Below, piece by piece: positions 33,049 through 42,480 of a stretch of DNA of 64,000 nucleotides. This DNA comes from Hirschia baltica ATCC 49814. GTDB lineage: Bacteria > Pseudomonadota > Alphaproteobacteria > Caulobacterales > Hyphomonadaceae. Positions within the stretch are counted from its first letter, which is position 1; each line of letters begins with the position of its first letter. Below the pieces are notes generated by a model. That model worked only from the letters and a program-made list of their open reading frames with translations, searched no databases and was not told the DNA's origin. The position numbers and the translations under genes are program-made. The stretch is taken from positions 2,790,001 to 2,854,000 of the forward strand of contig NC_012982.1 of the NCBI RefSeq assembly GCF_000023785.1. The letters are read 5' to 3'.

Positions 33049-34593
33049 ATGAATGGTGCAGAGAGTCTCGTATCAACACTGATCGACCAAAACGTAGACA
33101 TATGTTTCGCTAATCCCGGCACATCTGAAATGCACTTTCTTGCAGCTTTGGATAACCCAAAGATGAAGAGCGTGCTTTGCCTTTTTGAAGGTGTAGCGAC
33201 TGGCGCAGCTGATGGTTGGTATAGGATGAAAGAGACCCCAGCCTCCACTCTCCTACACCTTGGACCAGGGCTCGCCAACGGACTCGCCAATATTCACAAC
33301 GCGAAACGCGCTTCATCAGGCATGGTAAATATCGTAGGTGAGCACTCCATGTCGCACCTGAAATACGATCCCCCACTGGCATCTGATATTGAAGGTCTAG
33401 CGCGGCCTTTAAGTCATTGGGTACGCCGCGCAGATTCTGCATCTTCTATAGCTTGGGATACGGCTTCAGCGGTGGCTGCAGCTAACGCCCACCCAGGCCA
33501 GATTTCTACGCTCATCTTGCCCGGTAACACAAGCTGGGAGGAAGCCGCGCCCACACATGCTTTACCTCAAGTAAAACATGAAAAGCGCGTTCCAGACACT
33601 GGCCGAATTGAAAATGTCGCCAATATTCTCAAGAGTGGCGAACCAGCGCTTATTGTTCTTGCCAACAAAGCAACCAAAGGCCGAGCGTTAGAATTAGCTG
33701 GAAAAGTATCTGCCTCGTGCAAATGTCGGTTAGGCACACAATTTTTCACCGCTCGTATTGAACGCGGTGCTGGCCGCGTTCCTTTGGAACGCATTCCTTA
33801 TGCCGTGCCGCAAGCTATAGAATTCCTAAAAGGCTTTAAACACATAATCACTGTGGAAACCAATGAACCCACAGCGTTTTTCAGCTATCCTGATAAACCA
33901 AGCTTACTCAAAGACCCTTCCACAAACGTGCATTGTCTCGTCGAAAAAGACGAAGATAGTGAATTAGCGTTTGAAATGCTGCTTGAAGCTATCGGCGGTC
34001 AAGATGCAGCGCCAATCCTACAAGAACGGGTAGAAACACCCGCTCCTACAGGTGAGTTAATTCCATTAAGCATCGCCCACGCCCTTGCTCATTCCATTCC
34101 TGAAAATGCAATCGTGATAGATGAGTCGCTAACAACAGGTCGTGAGACCATGGGGCATACAGTCGGCGCACGTCCTCATGATCTTATCAATAATCTCGGC
34201 GGGTCTATTGGATATGCAACCCCCTTATCCATTGGTGCTGCTTTAGCCTGTCCAGATAGACGTGTCGTGTGCATGGTTGGGGATGGTAGCGCGATGTACA
34301 CAATTCAATCTTTATGGACGCAAGCGCGTGAAGGATTGAACATTACGACAATCATCTTCGCCAACAATAAATATGCCATCTTGAAAGCAGAATACGCCAA
34401 TATGGGCGCTGGCACTCCCGGCGAACAAGCTATGGCAATGATTGATATAGATCGCCCAACAATTAACTGGGTTTCAATGGCAAACAGTATGGGTGTTTCT
34501 GCCCGCTCCGTAAATACAGCTGAAGATTTCACAAAAGCGATGCTGGATTCATTCAATGAACCTGGCCCATCTCTCATCGAAGTTCAGCTATAG
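33049..34593 (+). CDS. Thiamin-diphosphate enzyme, acetolactate-synthase / benzoylformate-decarboxylase-like
   Basis: A 514-residue ThDP enzyme with the three usual domains. The N-terminal PYR domain has ICFANPGTSEMHF and the cofactor-activating Glu47 (CLFEGVATGAADGW). The central domain lacks an obvious FAD motif. The C-terminal PP domain has VGDGSAMYTIQSLWTQ with Asn-Asn about 27 residues later (FANNKYAI), the GDG-N27-NN signature. Relatives are annotated acetolactate synthase large subunit, but the operon suggests 2-oxo-acid decarboxylation or carboligation of a ring-cleavage product. I choose the ATG at 33049 with AAGGAAA upstream; an ATG at 32995 would overlap the aldolase. Reaction not settled. 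Confidence 0.87.
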   Translation: MNGAESLVSTLIDQNVDICFANPGTSEMHFLAALDNPKMKSVLCLFEGVATGAADGWYRMKETPASTLLHLGPGLANGLANIHNAKRASSGMVNIVGEHSMSHLKYDPPLASDIEGLARPLSHWVRRADSASSIAWDTASAVAAANAHPGQISTLILPGNTSWEEAAPTHALPQVKHEKRVPDTGRIENVANILKSGEPALIVLANKATKGRALELAGKVSASCKCRLGTQFFTARIERGAGRVPLERIPYAVPQAIEFLKGFKHIITVETNEPTAFFSYPDKPSLLKDPSTNVHCLVEKDEDSELAFEMLLEAIGGQDAAPILQERVETPAPTGELIPLSIAHALAHSIPENAIVIDESLTTGRETMGHTVGARPHDLINNLGGSIGYATPLSIGAALACPDRRVVCMVGDGSAMYTIQSLWTQAREGLNITTIIFANNKYAILKAEYANMGAGTPGEQAMAMIDIDRPTINWVSMANSMGVSARSVNTAEDFTKAMLDSFNEPGPSLIEVQL

Positions 34594-34610
34594 CTCCAAG
34601 TGAGGACACA

Positions 34611-35510
34611 ATGGAACAATTAGAAAATGGTAAGCTAAAGCTCAAAACCAATCTTGCCGATTATCCAGTCACCCTTGCGATGAAAGATGGGCGCGTCACA
34701 TCTGACAAAGTAGAACTGGATTTTTGCGGTCCAGAAAAAGCACACAATGGCTTTAAAGATATGATCCGGCGCAATAGCTATGATGCAGGTGAGCTTGCAA
34801 TCGTTACCTATCTTCAGGCCAAATGCTATAACAAGCCTTATGTCATGCTACCCGCGCCTATTTCAGGACGCTTTCAACACCATTGTTCTGGTTTCAACAG
34901 AGATTTTGGACACGTAAACCCAAAAGACATTGAAGGCAAAAAGGTTGGCGTAAGAACATATGCACAAACAACCGGCCTCTGGATGCGGGGCATTTTACAA
35001 CATGAATACGGTGTCGACCTGAATAAAGTGACCTGGATGACTGTGAATGAAGGTCATCTCGAAGAATATTCCGATCCCGCCAATTGCATTGAGCTACCCA
35101 AAGGGTCCGATATCGGCAAAATGATGCTGGATGGTGAACTTGCCGCAACGCTTCAGGGGGTTGATCTGCCAAAAGATGATCGGGTGGAATACCTTGTTCC
35201 CAAACCATTTGATGCAGCAAAGGAATGGTTTGCCCGTGAAGGTGTTGTACCCATAAACCATATGTTCGTTGTACATGAAGATATTTCACGTAACCATCCC
35301 GAAGTCGTTCGCGAGATCTATCGCATGATCTGTGACAGTCGAGAGCTCACTAAAGGAGGCGTCCCCTCCCCATACCCTCCATTGGGCCTAGAAGCGAACC
35401 GCAAAGGTATCCAACTTGCTATAGAATGGGCTTTTGAACAGAAAATCATTCCACGCAAGTTATCAGTCGACGAATTATTTGACGATACGACTGCAAGTCT
35501 AGGTGGCTAA
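34611..35510 (+). CDS. 4,5-dihydroxyphthalate decarboxylase-like protein (Pht5 family), copy 2
   Basis: A 299-residue relative of the protein at 21168-22145 and of Pht5. Shared segments are KDIEGKKVGVRTYAQ, TTGLWMRGILQHEYG, a following KVTW, and the C-terminal RKLSVDELFDD. There is no signal peptide, so it is cytoplasmic although the fold is that of a solute-binding protein. GAGGACA precedes the ATG. It is the last gene of the LigJ operon, 17 bases after the ThDP enzyme, and is followed by a strong terminator. The likely role is decarboxylation of a polyhydroxy aromatic diacid before or after ring opening. The two copies differ in the central loop, so they may use different substrates. Confidence 0.83.
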   Translation: MEQLENGKLKLKTNLADYPVTLAMKDGRVTSDKVELDFCGPEKAHNGFKDMIRRNSYDAGELAIVTYLQAKCYNKPYVMLPAPISGRFQHHCSGFNRDFGHVNPKDIEGKKVGVRTYAQTTGLWMRGILQHEYGVDLNKVTWMTVNEGHLEEYSDPANCIELPKGSDIGKMMLDGELAATLQGVDLPKDDRVEYLVPKPFDAAKEWFAREGVVPINHMFVVHEDISRNHPEVVREIYRMICDSRELTKGGVPSPYPPLGLEANRKGIQLAIEWAFEQKIIPRKLSVDELFDDTTASLGG

Positions 35511-35552
35511 TTTAAGAGCTTATACTCCTCCGCCAAAACGATAAGCACATTT

Positions 35553-35586
35553 AAAAACACACTTGCCCAAAGTAAGTGTGTTTTTT
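35553..35586 (+). terminator. Rho-independent terminator of the LigJ operon
   Basis: AAAAACACACTT (35553-35564) pairs with AAGTGTGTTTTT (35574-35585) across a 9-base loop and ends in a T-run, 43 bases after the last stop codon. Confidence 0.9.
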
Positions 35587-36006
35587 GATGCCTCCACAGC
35601 CACCCCTTCCGTATTGGGTACGTTACATATGTTCAAATACTACGTCTAAAAACGACCCAACTTTCTCAAATTCCAACAAATGGATATAAGTTTTATGTCA
35701 AACTGGTGATAAATTTAATATGCCGACCATATAAGTTTCGCATCCAAACGTTCGAAATAAAAGACATAATAAATCCGAAATTTAATACCCTAAACAATAA
35801 CACAAAAATTATATTAAGTATTTGTTTTTAAACAATATTTCATAACAAATTAATATAATTATCACGACAACAAAATGCACTTATATACACCTAAAAACCA
35901 TCAATTTTCATGTTCACTCACTTCTTCGCCCCTCTATAATGGTGATTAATTATGATGTACTCCTCATTTCAAACAGCAAACTAAATAAGACTGGGAGGAC
36001 GATGGA
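35587..36006. other. AT-rich regulatory region before the second tandem-HTH LysR gene
   Basis: No gene is supported. The region is strongly AT-rich from about 35650 to 35930 and ends with a good ribosome site (GGGAGGACG) for the LysR gene. It probably holds the LysR promoter; I could not identify a specific operator. Confidence 0.5.
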
Positions 36007-37260
36007 ATGACAACAGAATCCATAAGCTTTCGACAATTAAAGCTTCTCGAAACCGTTGGACGTGTAAACAGCGTTAGACGCGCTTCAGAGGAATGCAATT
36101 TATCTCAGCCAGCCGTCACCCAAGCTATTCTAAAACTTGAAAGCCAATTAGGCGTTCAGCTTCTCATACGGAGCACAAGTGGAAGCTACCTCACTGAGCT
36201 AGGACGAATTTTTCACCATCGCGCTGAACGTTTCTTTGATCGCTTAAGAGATGCACTCCAAGAACTTCCTAATTCAGAGACAGCTCTCAATCTCGATATT
36301 GCTGCGAATCGAATATCCAGATCTCAAATAAACTGTCTCATCGCAATATTTGCAGCAGGGAATCTAGAAGCTGCTGCAAATGAGCTTGGCCTAGTCCCCA
36401 CATCGGTTCAACGCGCCCTTCGCACGCTGGAAGCAAATGTAAAAAACACCCTATTAAATAGAACAGCCGCTGGTCTTTCATTAACCCCTACCGGCATGAA
36501 TTTCGGTAAGCGCATGAAGCTTGCTCTTCAGGAGATCGAAGCAGCCCAGAATGATATTGAAATATCCCGTGGAAATACACGCTCACGCATAACTGTTGGC
36601 GCAATGCCTTTTGGAGGCAGTTTCCTTCTTGCGACTGTTTTAGATACATTTGTTCAGGAATTTCCAAATGCTGAAATAAAAATTGTGAGCGAGAATGCAC
36701 CAGAATTAATGCAAAGCTTATCTGATGGTGATGTCGATTTTGTCGTTGGACTTGTACAACAAGATGGTCGAGAGAATCTCGAATATATACCGCTTGCTGA
36801 TACATGTTTTCATATTGTCGGACGCACCAACCATCCATTATCCTTTAAAGACAACATAACCACTGAAGACCTTCTCGAATATGAGTGGGTTGTAGGTACT
36901 CGCGGTGCAAGTCGTAGAGAATGCTTTGAGAAACTCTTTGAAGGCACTTCAGGTCCGCACGCCCCCATTCGCACCAGTGCATTCACAATCATTCGCAGTC
37001 TACTTGAATCTGGTGACCGGCTCACGCTGATGACTGATTACGAACTCATGCACCAAAGAGATTACCTACAAGCATTGCATTATCCAGCTATTACACCTGT
37101 TCCTGCAATTGGTATTACCACACGCAAAGACTGGCTTCCAACACGATTGCAAAAACACTTGGTAGATGAAATTAGCGCTCACACAAAGAATTCCGCCTAC
37201 GTGATCTCCACACTTTCAACTGAGCCAATTTCTAATGGCAGACACCAGCGAAAGGCATGA
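36007..37260 (+). CDS. LysR-family regulator with duplicated N-terminal HTH (second copy of the architecture)
   Basis: A 417-residue LysR-type regulator carrying two winged helices: HTH 1 at about 7-64 (VNSVRRASEECNLSQPAVTQA, LIRST, YLTELGR) and HTH 2 at about 101-165 (AGNLEAAANELGLVPTSVQRA, LSLTPTGMNFGKRM). The co-inducer domain follows from about 195 (RITVGAMPFGGSFLLATVL, LSDGDVDFVVGLVQ). Alignment by eye with the gene at 16587-17795 is good along the whole length, so the two are paralogues flanking the aromatic island. The ATG has GGAGGACG upstream. Its end overlaps, or nearly abuts, the MFS gene, suggesting co-expression with an exporter and self-regulation. Confidence 0.9.
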   Translation: MTTESISFRQLKLLETVGRVNSVRRASEECNLSQPAVTQAILKLESQLGVQLLIRSTSGSYLTELGRIFHHRAERFFDRLRDALQELPNSETALNLDIAANRISRSQINCLIAIFAAGNLEAAANELGLVPTSVQRALRTLEANVKNTLLNRTAAGLSLTPTGMNFGKRMKLALQEIEAAQNDIEISRGNTRSRITVGAMPFGGSFLLATVLDTFVQEFPNAEIKIVSENAPELMQSLSDGDVDFVVGLVQQDGRENLEYIPLADTCFHIVGRTNHPLSFKDNITTEDLLEYEWVVGTRGASRRECFEKLFEGTSGPHAPIRTSAFTIIRSLLESGDRLTLMTDYELMHQRDYLQALHYPAITPVPAIGITTRKDWLPTRLQKHLVDEISAHTKNSAYVISTLSTEPISNGRHQRKA

Positions 37261-38890
37261 TGTGGACACTTCTTCAAACAATGAAAAGACATCACCTTCC
37301 ATAGAGCCGGAAGCGAAAATATCGCCACTCAGCATACCAACCTATAGAAACCTATGGACCGCGACAGCTTTCTCCAACATGGGAAGCCAAATCCAAGTCG
37401 TCGCTGCCTCTTGGCTAATGGCAAGTTTGACTGATTCACCCCAGCTTATAGCGCTGGTCCAAACAGCGATGAGCCTACCAGTGATGATGTTTTCAATATT
37501 TGGTGGCGCACTCGCTGATAGATGGGATCGTCGCAAATTAATGCTGTTATCACAAACAGTTATGTTTTGTGCAGCTGTCACCCTTATGACTGCGACCTAT
37601 TTCAAATGGATAACACCTTGGTTTTTATTGCTATTTACAGCCATTATTGCCTCAGGAAACGCTATCAATAATCCCTCTTGGCATGCGTCGGTACGCGATT
37701 TGATTCCACGCAATATACTAGGCCGGGCCGTTGCTTTAAATAGTATGAGCATGAATTTAGCGCGCACACTTGGGCCTGCCATTGGTGGTTTAATAGTCGC
37801 AATTAGTAGTGCTGCTACGGCCTTTCTCGTCAATGTGTTAAGCTATATCGGATTGATCATTACTTTACTGATCTGGCGACCTACGAGAGACCAATCTGAC
37901 ATCCCGTCTGAACCAATCCTGCAAGCTGTTGGCGCAGGAATGCGGTTTGCAATCAGATCTCCATATATTCGCACCGCCATGGTACGCGGTGCAATGGGAG
38001 GTATGACAAACAGTGCTATACTTGCCCTCGCTCCCGTTCTAGTCAGCCAACGCTATGATGGTACCGCATTATCATTTGGATTTCTTTTAGGTGGATATGG
38101 TGTCGGTGCCGTTATGGGCGCGATATCTGGCGGCATTCTACGTGAAAAATGGACATCTGAAAATGTGGTCAGATTGGGTACTGTCTGTATATTTATTGGT
38201 CTATTACTGTTAGCTTTCGCACCAGTTTATCTCGTATCTGTTATGGGTATGCTTTTAGCTGGCTCCGGTTGGGTGGTAAAACATACAAGTCTCAATACGA
38301 CTGTGCAATTATGTGCGCCACGCTGGGTAACAGCTCGCGCTTTATCGACGTACCAAATGGCCACATTTGGAGCCATGGTTGTTGGCAGTTGGACTTATGG
38401 ATTTATTGCTGAATATGGCAGTCTATCGACGGCTTATTTTGTCGCTAGTATAATATTAGCCAGCAGCGCCATTTTAGCTTTGGGCATGAAATTACCGATA
38501 GCTGAGAACCTAAATCTAGACCCAATAAAACACTGGCGCGAACCCGTCATTGACATAGACGTACAATTAAAAAACGGGCCTATTTTCGTCGAACTTGAAT
38601 ATGTCATTGCCATAGAAGATCAGCAAGAATTTCTAACTGAAATGGCGCAACGCGAACACATAAGAAAACGAGATGGAGCAAGAGCTTGGTCCCTTTGGCA
38701 AAACCTAGAGGATAGCTCTCGCTGGATAGAAAGTTACAGTGTGCCAACATATGGAGAATACATTCGGCACAATAACCGACGCACTCAAGATGATCTCCAC
38801 AACATCAAAAATCTGGAAAACCTGCACCGTGGAGCTGAGCGCCCAAGCTTAAAACGCTATCTCAAAGGCAATCCAATTAAGAAAAAGTGA
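37235..38890 (+). CDS. MFS transporter with C-terminal cytoplasmic domain (MFS_3 / EntS-like)
   Basis: A 551-residue protein: 12-helix MFS exporter of the MFS_3 type (YRNLWTATAFSNMGSQIQVVAASW, GGALADRWDRRKLML, VRDLIPRNILGRAVALNS) plus a soluble C-terminal domain of about 115 residues (from FVELEYVIAIEDQQEF) that resembles the ferredoxin-like tail of this family. EntS-like members export siderophores or toxic small molecules. The ATG at 37235 would overlap the LysR gene by 26 bases and lacks a ribosome site; a GTG at 37262, right after the LysR stop and 6 bases after AAAGG, may be the real start. Coupling to the LysR gene suggests efflux of an aromatic inducer or intermediate. Confidence 0.87.
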   Translation: MADTSERHDVDTSSNNEKTSPSIEPEAKISPLSIPTYRNLWTATAFSNMGSQIQVVAASWLMASLTDSPQLIALVQTAMSLPVMMFSIFGGALADRWDRRKLMLLSQTVMFCAAVTLMTATYFKWITPWFLLLFTAIIASGNAINNPSWHASVRDLIPRNILGRAVALNSMSMNLARTLGPAIGGLIVAISSAATAFLVNVLSYIGLIITLLIWRPTRDQSDIPSEPILQAVGAGMRFAIRSPYIRTAMVRGAMGGMTNSAILALAPVLVSQRYDGTALSFGFLLGGYGVGAVMGAISGGILREKWTSENVVRLGTVCIFIGLLLLAFAPVYLVSVMGMLLAGSGWVVKHTSLNTTVQLCAPRWVTARALSTYQMATFGAMVVGSWTYGFIAEYGSLSTAYFVASIILASSAILALGMKLPIAENLNLDPIKHWREPVIDIDVQLKNGPIFVELEYVIAIEDQQEFLTEMAQREHIRKRDGARAWSLWQNLEDSSRWIESYSVPTYGEYIRHNNRRTQDDLHNIKNLENLHRGAERPSLKRYLKGNPIKKK

Positions 38891-38929
38891 TCCGTTTGGT
38901 TTCCCCAAAAAACCAATTGCTTTCGAACA

Positions 38930-38966
38930 AGCTCTTCCTTTTCTTTCATCAAAAAAAGGAAGAGCT
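38930..38966 (+). terminator. Hairpin terminator of the LysR/MFS unit
   Basis: AGCTCTTCCTTTT (38930-38942) pairs with AAAAGGAAGAGCT (38954-38966), a 13-bp perfect stem, 40 bases after the MFS stop. Only GTTTCTG follows, so the U-tract is weak. Confidence 0.7.
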
Positions 38967-39022
38967 GTTTCTGTGGCCAAAAATAGGGCCACAAGTGCTG
39001 GAGCTAAAACTTCAATTTCTCT

Positions 39023-40201
39023 TTATTTTCTAAAAGCGACATTTGCGACTTGTGGAATTTCTATCTCCCCTGACATACGCTCCACCAACCCCGTTTCATC
39101 ATCACGCCTAAAAGCAGTCACGCTGTTGGATTTGAAATTTGCAATCAACAGCCATTCCTCACTTTTATTCATTGCAAAATGCCAAGGTAATTTCCCGCCA
39201 ACAGATACTCTTTGTATCTCCGAAATTGCACCCGTTTGTTCACTCACATTATAAACAATCAACTGATTTTCACCTCGGTTGGTGACATACAAAAAGCGAC
39301 CATCTTTTGAAATTGCGAGCTCCGAAACGCTTTTAAATCCTTCAAAACCTTCAGATAGAGTATTTTGAGTTTCAATCGGGATTAATTCGCCAATCTGAGC
39401 ATTCCAAGAATAGACTTGCACCTGAGCTGTAAGCTCAAAAACCAAATAACAAAATTTGCCATTTGGATGAAACACAAGATGACGTGGACCCGTTCCTGCT
39501 GGCGTTGTCACCTCAGCGCGGCTAGCCGCCTGCAATCCACCATCATTCTCTGGGAGTTTATAGATAAAAACTTTATCCGCACCCAAATCAGGCGAAAGCA
39601 CAAATTGACCAGACGGATCGAGCACAGCAGCGTGCGCATGCGCGCTATCTTGGCGTCGATGTGGGCCACTTCCCACTTGCATCTGACGCCCAGTCACAGT
39701 CTGCAAACTCAAATCATCATTCATAGTAATTTCAGAAACAACCGAGTCCCGAAAGTTCGCTATATATAATTTTTCTCTTTTCACATCTGGTGCAATAAAA
39801 GTGGGATCTTCTCCCCCAGATGATATCTTATTGATGATACTCACAGCACCGGTATTCGGATCAGATTTTAGACCATATATCAAACCTGTACCATTCTCCC
39901 CTCCGGACGCTGTTGCGTAGAAAACAGATGAGTCTGGTACAAACTCTAACCATGTTGGACGCTCTATATCTGCAACGATACCCAATGGCATCAACACACC
40001 CGTTTTGTGATCCAGTTTAGCGCCATATATACCCGTATTTTCGTCACTTACACGCGTACCGAAATAGACATATTCGAAATTCTGATGCGCTTGGTTTTGC
40101 AACATAGCGCATGCAGACAATGCAACGGTGCAAATCAGTCCAAACAAAACTGTAGTATATCTGTGTAGCGCCTGTTTTTTGACGCACTTAAAATCAATCA
40201 T
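39023..40201 (-). CDS. Lactonase-family beta-propeller lipoprotein (6-phosphogluconolactonase-like, YbhE/CMLE fold)
   Basis: A lipobox (ALSACA, Cys near residue 31) predicts a lipoprotein. The mature 360 residues form repeated blades of the 7-bladed lactonase propeller: YVYFGTRVSDENTGIYG at the start, TGPRHLVFHPNGKFCYL and SVSELAISKDGRFLYVTNRGENQLIVY in the middle and WHFAMNKSEEWLLIANFKSN at the end, all typical of PF10282. Members include 6-phosphogluconolactonase and fungal carboxymuconate cyclase; secreted ones probably open sugar or aromatic lactones. GGGAGGA precedes the ATG. It is divergent from the PD40 protein gene and may be monocistronic. Substrate unknown. Confidence 0.87.
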   Translation of the reverse strand: MIDFKCVKKQALHRYTTVLFGLICTVALSACAMLQNQAHQNFEYVYFGTRVSDENTGIYGAKLDHKTGVLMPLGIVADIERPTWLEFVPDSSVFYATASGGENGTGLIYGLKSDPNTGAVSIINKISSGGEDPTFIAPDVKREKLYIANFRDSVVSEITMNDDLSLQTVTGRQMQVGSGPHRRQDSAHAHAAVLDPSGQFVLSPDLGADKVFIYKLPENDGGLQAASRAEVTTPAGTGPRHLVFHPNGKFCYLVFELTAQVQVYSWNAQIGELIPIETQNTLSEGFEGFKSVSELAISKDGRFLYVTNRGENQLIVYNVSEQTGAISEIQRVSVGGKLPWHFAMNKSEEWLLIANFKSNSVTAFRRDDETGLVERMSGEIEIPQVANVAFRK

Positions 40202-40533
40202 ATTTTAGTCCTCCCGCGTCGACGCTACGCGCAAGAAAGACAAAACAACACATAAAACCGCGTCTAGCGTGATAAATAATCACTCACTTAATCCCGCAAA
40301 CTTCAAAAGGAGAGGTAATATCCAGATTCCCTCCCTCTAGACACAAGACACACGCTACCACCTAGATTAAGATTGAAACTTTAAGTTTGTTTCCAACCCA
40401 AAACTGATCAATGCAATCATTCTTCCTATCCCCCTCGTCCACCTCAAGCAGATAGGATAGCTAGATAATCCTATACATACGGACAAAAATCATGACCGAA
40501 TGCAATAATAATGACACCTCGGGGAAGAAAAAT
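40202..40533. other. Divergent promoter region between lactonase-like and PD40 genes
   Basis: Both genes have clear ribosome sites at the edges of this gap. I see no ORF with a start signal and no long repeat. The region must contain two divergent promoters, which I cannot place reliably. Confidence 0.5.
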
Positions 40534-42480
40534 ATGAGACGCAAAACTCTATTGCTCGCTTGCACAGCTTTAGCACTAATCACCCAACAAGCCTGTACCA
40601 CCATTGCCGATGGCGAGACACTTCCCGTAACAGATGCCCCCCAAGCAATTGCGTCATCCACGACTGAAGACGTCGTAGAAAAAAAAGGGGTGATGTTCAT
40701 GAACCGGATAGGTCCGGGAAGCTCAGAATTATACATATCCAATGCTGACGGCACAAATGAACGCAAGCTTTTAGGTGAAAATACTGTTTTTGAATACAGT
40801 GCTGAACTCGCCTCTGATGGCACGTCAGTCTATTTTACATCCGAACGCAATGGTGATGGAAACTCAGAGCTATTCAAGGCCAATATTGATGGCAGCAATA
40901 TTGAAGAAGTAGTATCCAGCTCATCCGTAGAAGATGCTGTCTCCATTTCTCCAGATGGTAAAAAAATAGCATTTGTTTCCACACGAGAAGGTTATTTTTC
41001 TAACGTTTGGATCAAAGACCTTGAAACAGGCGAACTGACAAACCTAACAGGCGCAGAGCACATTCAAGGCGATCCTATGCTGCCGAACAGCTTTCTACGT
41101 CCGTCTTGGTCACCAGATGGAAAGTGGATCGCCTTCTCTTCAGATCGCAACACAAACTGGCGCGGTCATGACTACCCGATTGGTTGGGAACATACGCAAG
41201 AATTATCTATTTACGTCATAGGAGCTGATGGACAAAATTTCCGTCGTTTAGTTTCTAAACCAGAGATGTCTTACGGCTCGCCTTCTTGGTCACCAGATGG
41301 AAAACGTATCTCATTCTATGCAATAACAACGGAAGACACATGGGGCGCACGTCGCTATAATCTCGTACAAGACACGACATCTCAAATTGCTTCAGTTGAT
41401 GTAGAAACTGGACGGGACTATATCGAGCACACTTCAGGAAAGGGTGTGAAAATTTCTCCAGTTTACATTTCCAATGATAAAATTGGGTATGTAAACAAAG
41501 GGCCAGAGAATGAAGGTATCTATTATACCGATGGCTCCACCCCAATTCTAAAAAAGAATGTTCGGGAACCTATATGGACCCAAGATGGCAGTCAGGTCAT
41601 TTATGAACAAGTCGATCACACGCGCCGCCCTGACGGTGTCGACCTCTATAGCTGGGATCCAGAATGGGAATACAAACATATAGATGTTTTCCCCCTCCTC
41701 TCCAGCCAAGATGAAATCGTTATCTCTGATAAGAAAAATATCGGTAATCTCGTTGTGCTGGATCGAGATGGCAAAAATCCACGCACCATTTATGAGGTCA
41801 CCAAGGAATCAACCAAGACACCATACCTGTTGGGGACCGGCTTGGTTGGAGCTTATCAACCGTCATGGTCGAGAGATGGGGAATGGGTCACATTCTGTGT
41901 GGGGACCTTTTTTTATAAACGCTATGATGCTCCTGCGCGCGTTATGATGGTTCGTCGCGACGGTACAGGCCTTAGGGAAGTAACACATGGTGAAGAGAAT
42001 GCTGGTTTCCCAAGCTTTTCTGCAGATGGCAAAGAAATCGTCTACCGCGTCTGGGACAAAGAAAACATAGGCCTAAGGATTTATAACATCGAGAAAGATG
42101 AACACCGTGTTCTAACAGAAACGGGTGATAACCTACCTGCCTACTCCCCAGATGGAACACGTATTCTATTCACCCGCAGACACGGCCATGCAGATTATGA
42201 TCTATATACGATCAAACCTGATGGCACCGATCTTGTTCGCCTGACAACACACCCAAGTGGTGATGGCCATGCAGTCTGGTCAAATGATGGCAGCAAAATC
42301 ATGTGGAGTGGTTCAGTTTATGGCTTCCGCGATGAGGCAGCCCTATATGATGACACGTTCCAGCAATATGGTCAGATTTGGGTTATGAATGCAGACGGCT
42401 CAAATAAGCACATGGTGACTGATAGCAAATGGGAAGATTCCATGCCGCTATATGTTCCATATTTAGACCAAGAAAAGTAA
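40534..42480 (+). CDS. TolB-like PD40 beta-propeller protein, exported
   Basis: A 648-residue exported protein built of WD40-like PD40 repeats: SWSPDGKWIAFSSDRN, SWSPDGKRISFYA, SWSRDGEWVTFCVG, SFSADGKEIVYRVWD, YSPDGTRILFTRRHG and VWSNDGSKIMWSGS, with Asp-Gly turns between blades. The N-terminal hydrophobic segment ends in ITQQAC, a weak lipobox, so it is either lipidated or cleaved. I start at the ATG at 40534, after GGGGAAG; an in-frame ATG at 40492 has no ribosome site. Such propellers act as binding scaffolds or as the propeller part of oligosaccharide lyases and peptidases. No catalytic domain is attached. The neighbouring GH9 gene suggests a role in polysaccharide use, but that is inference. 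Confidence 0.8.
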   Translation: MRRKTLLLACTALALITQQACTTIADGETLPVTDAPQAIASSTTEDVVEKKGVMFMNRIGPGSSELYISNADGTNERKLLGENTVFEYSAELASDGTSVYFTSERNGDGNSELFKANIDGSNIEEVVSSSSVEDAVSISPDGKKIAFVSTREGYFSNVWIKDLETGELTNLTGAEHIQGDPMLPNSFLRPSWSPDGKWIAFSSDRNTNWRGHDYPIGWEHTQELSIYVIGADGQNFRRLVSKPEMSYGSPSWSPDGKRISFYAITTEDTWGARRYNLVQDTTSQIASVDVETGRDYIEHTSGKGVKISPVYISNDKIGYVNKGPENEGIYYTDGSTPILKKNVREPIWTQDGSQVIYEQVDHTRRPDGVDLYSWDPEWEYKHIDVFPLLSSQDEIVISDKKNIGNLVVLDRDGKNPRTIYEVTKESTKTPYLLGTGLVGAYQPSWSRDGEWVTFCVGTFFYKRYDAPARVMMVRRDGTGLREVTHGEENAGFPSFSADGKEIVYRVWDKENIGLRIYNIEKDEHRVLTETGDNLPAYSPDGTRILFTRRHGHADYDLYTIKPDGTDLVRLTTHPSGDGHAVWSNDGSKIMWSGSVYGFRDEAALYDDTFQQYGQIWVMNADGSNKHMVTDSKWEDSMPLYVPYLDQEK

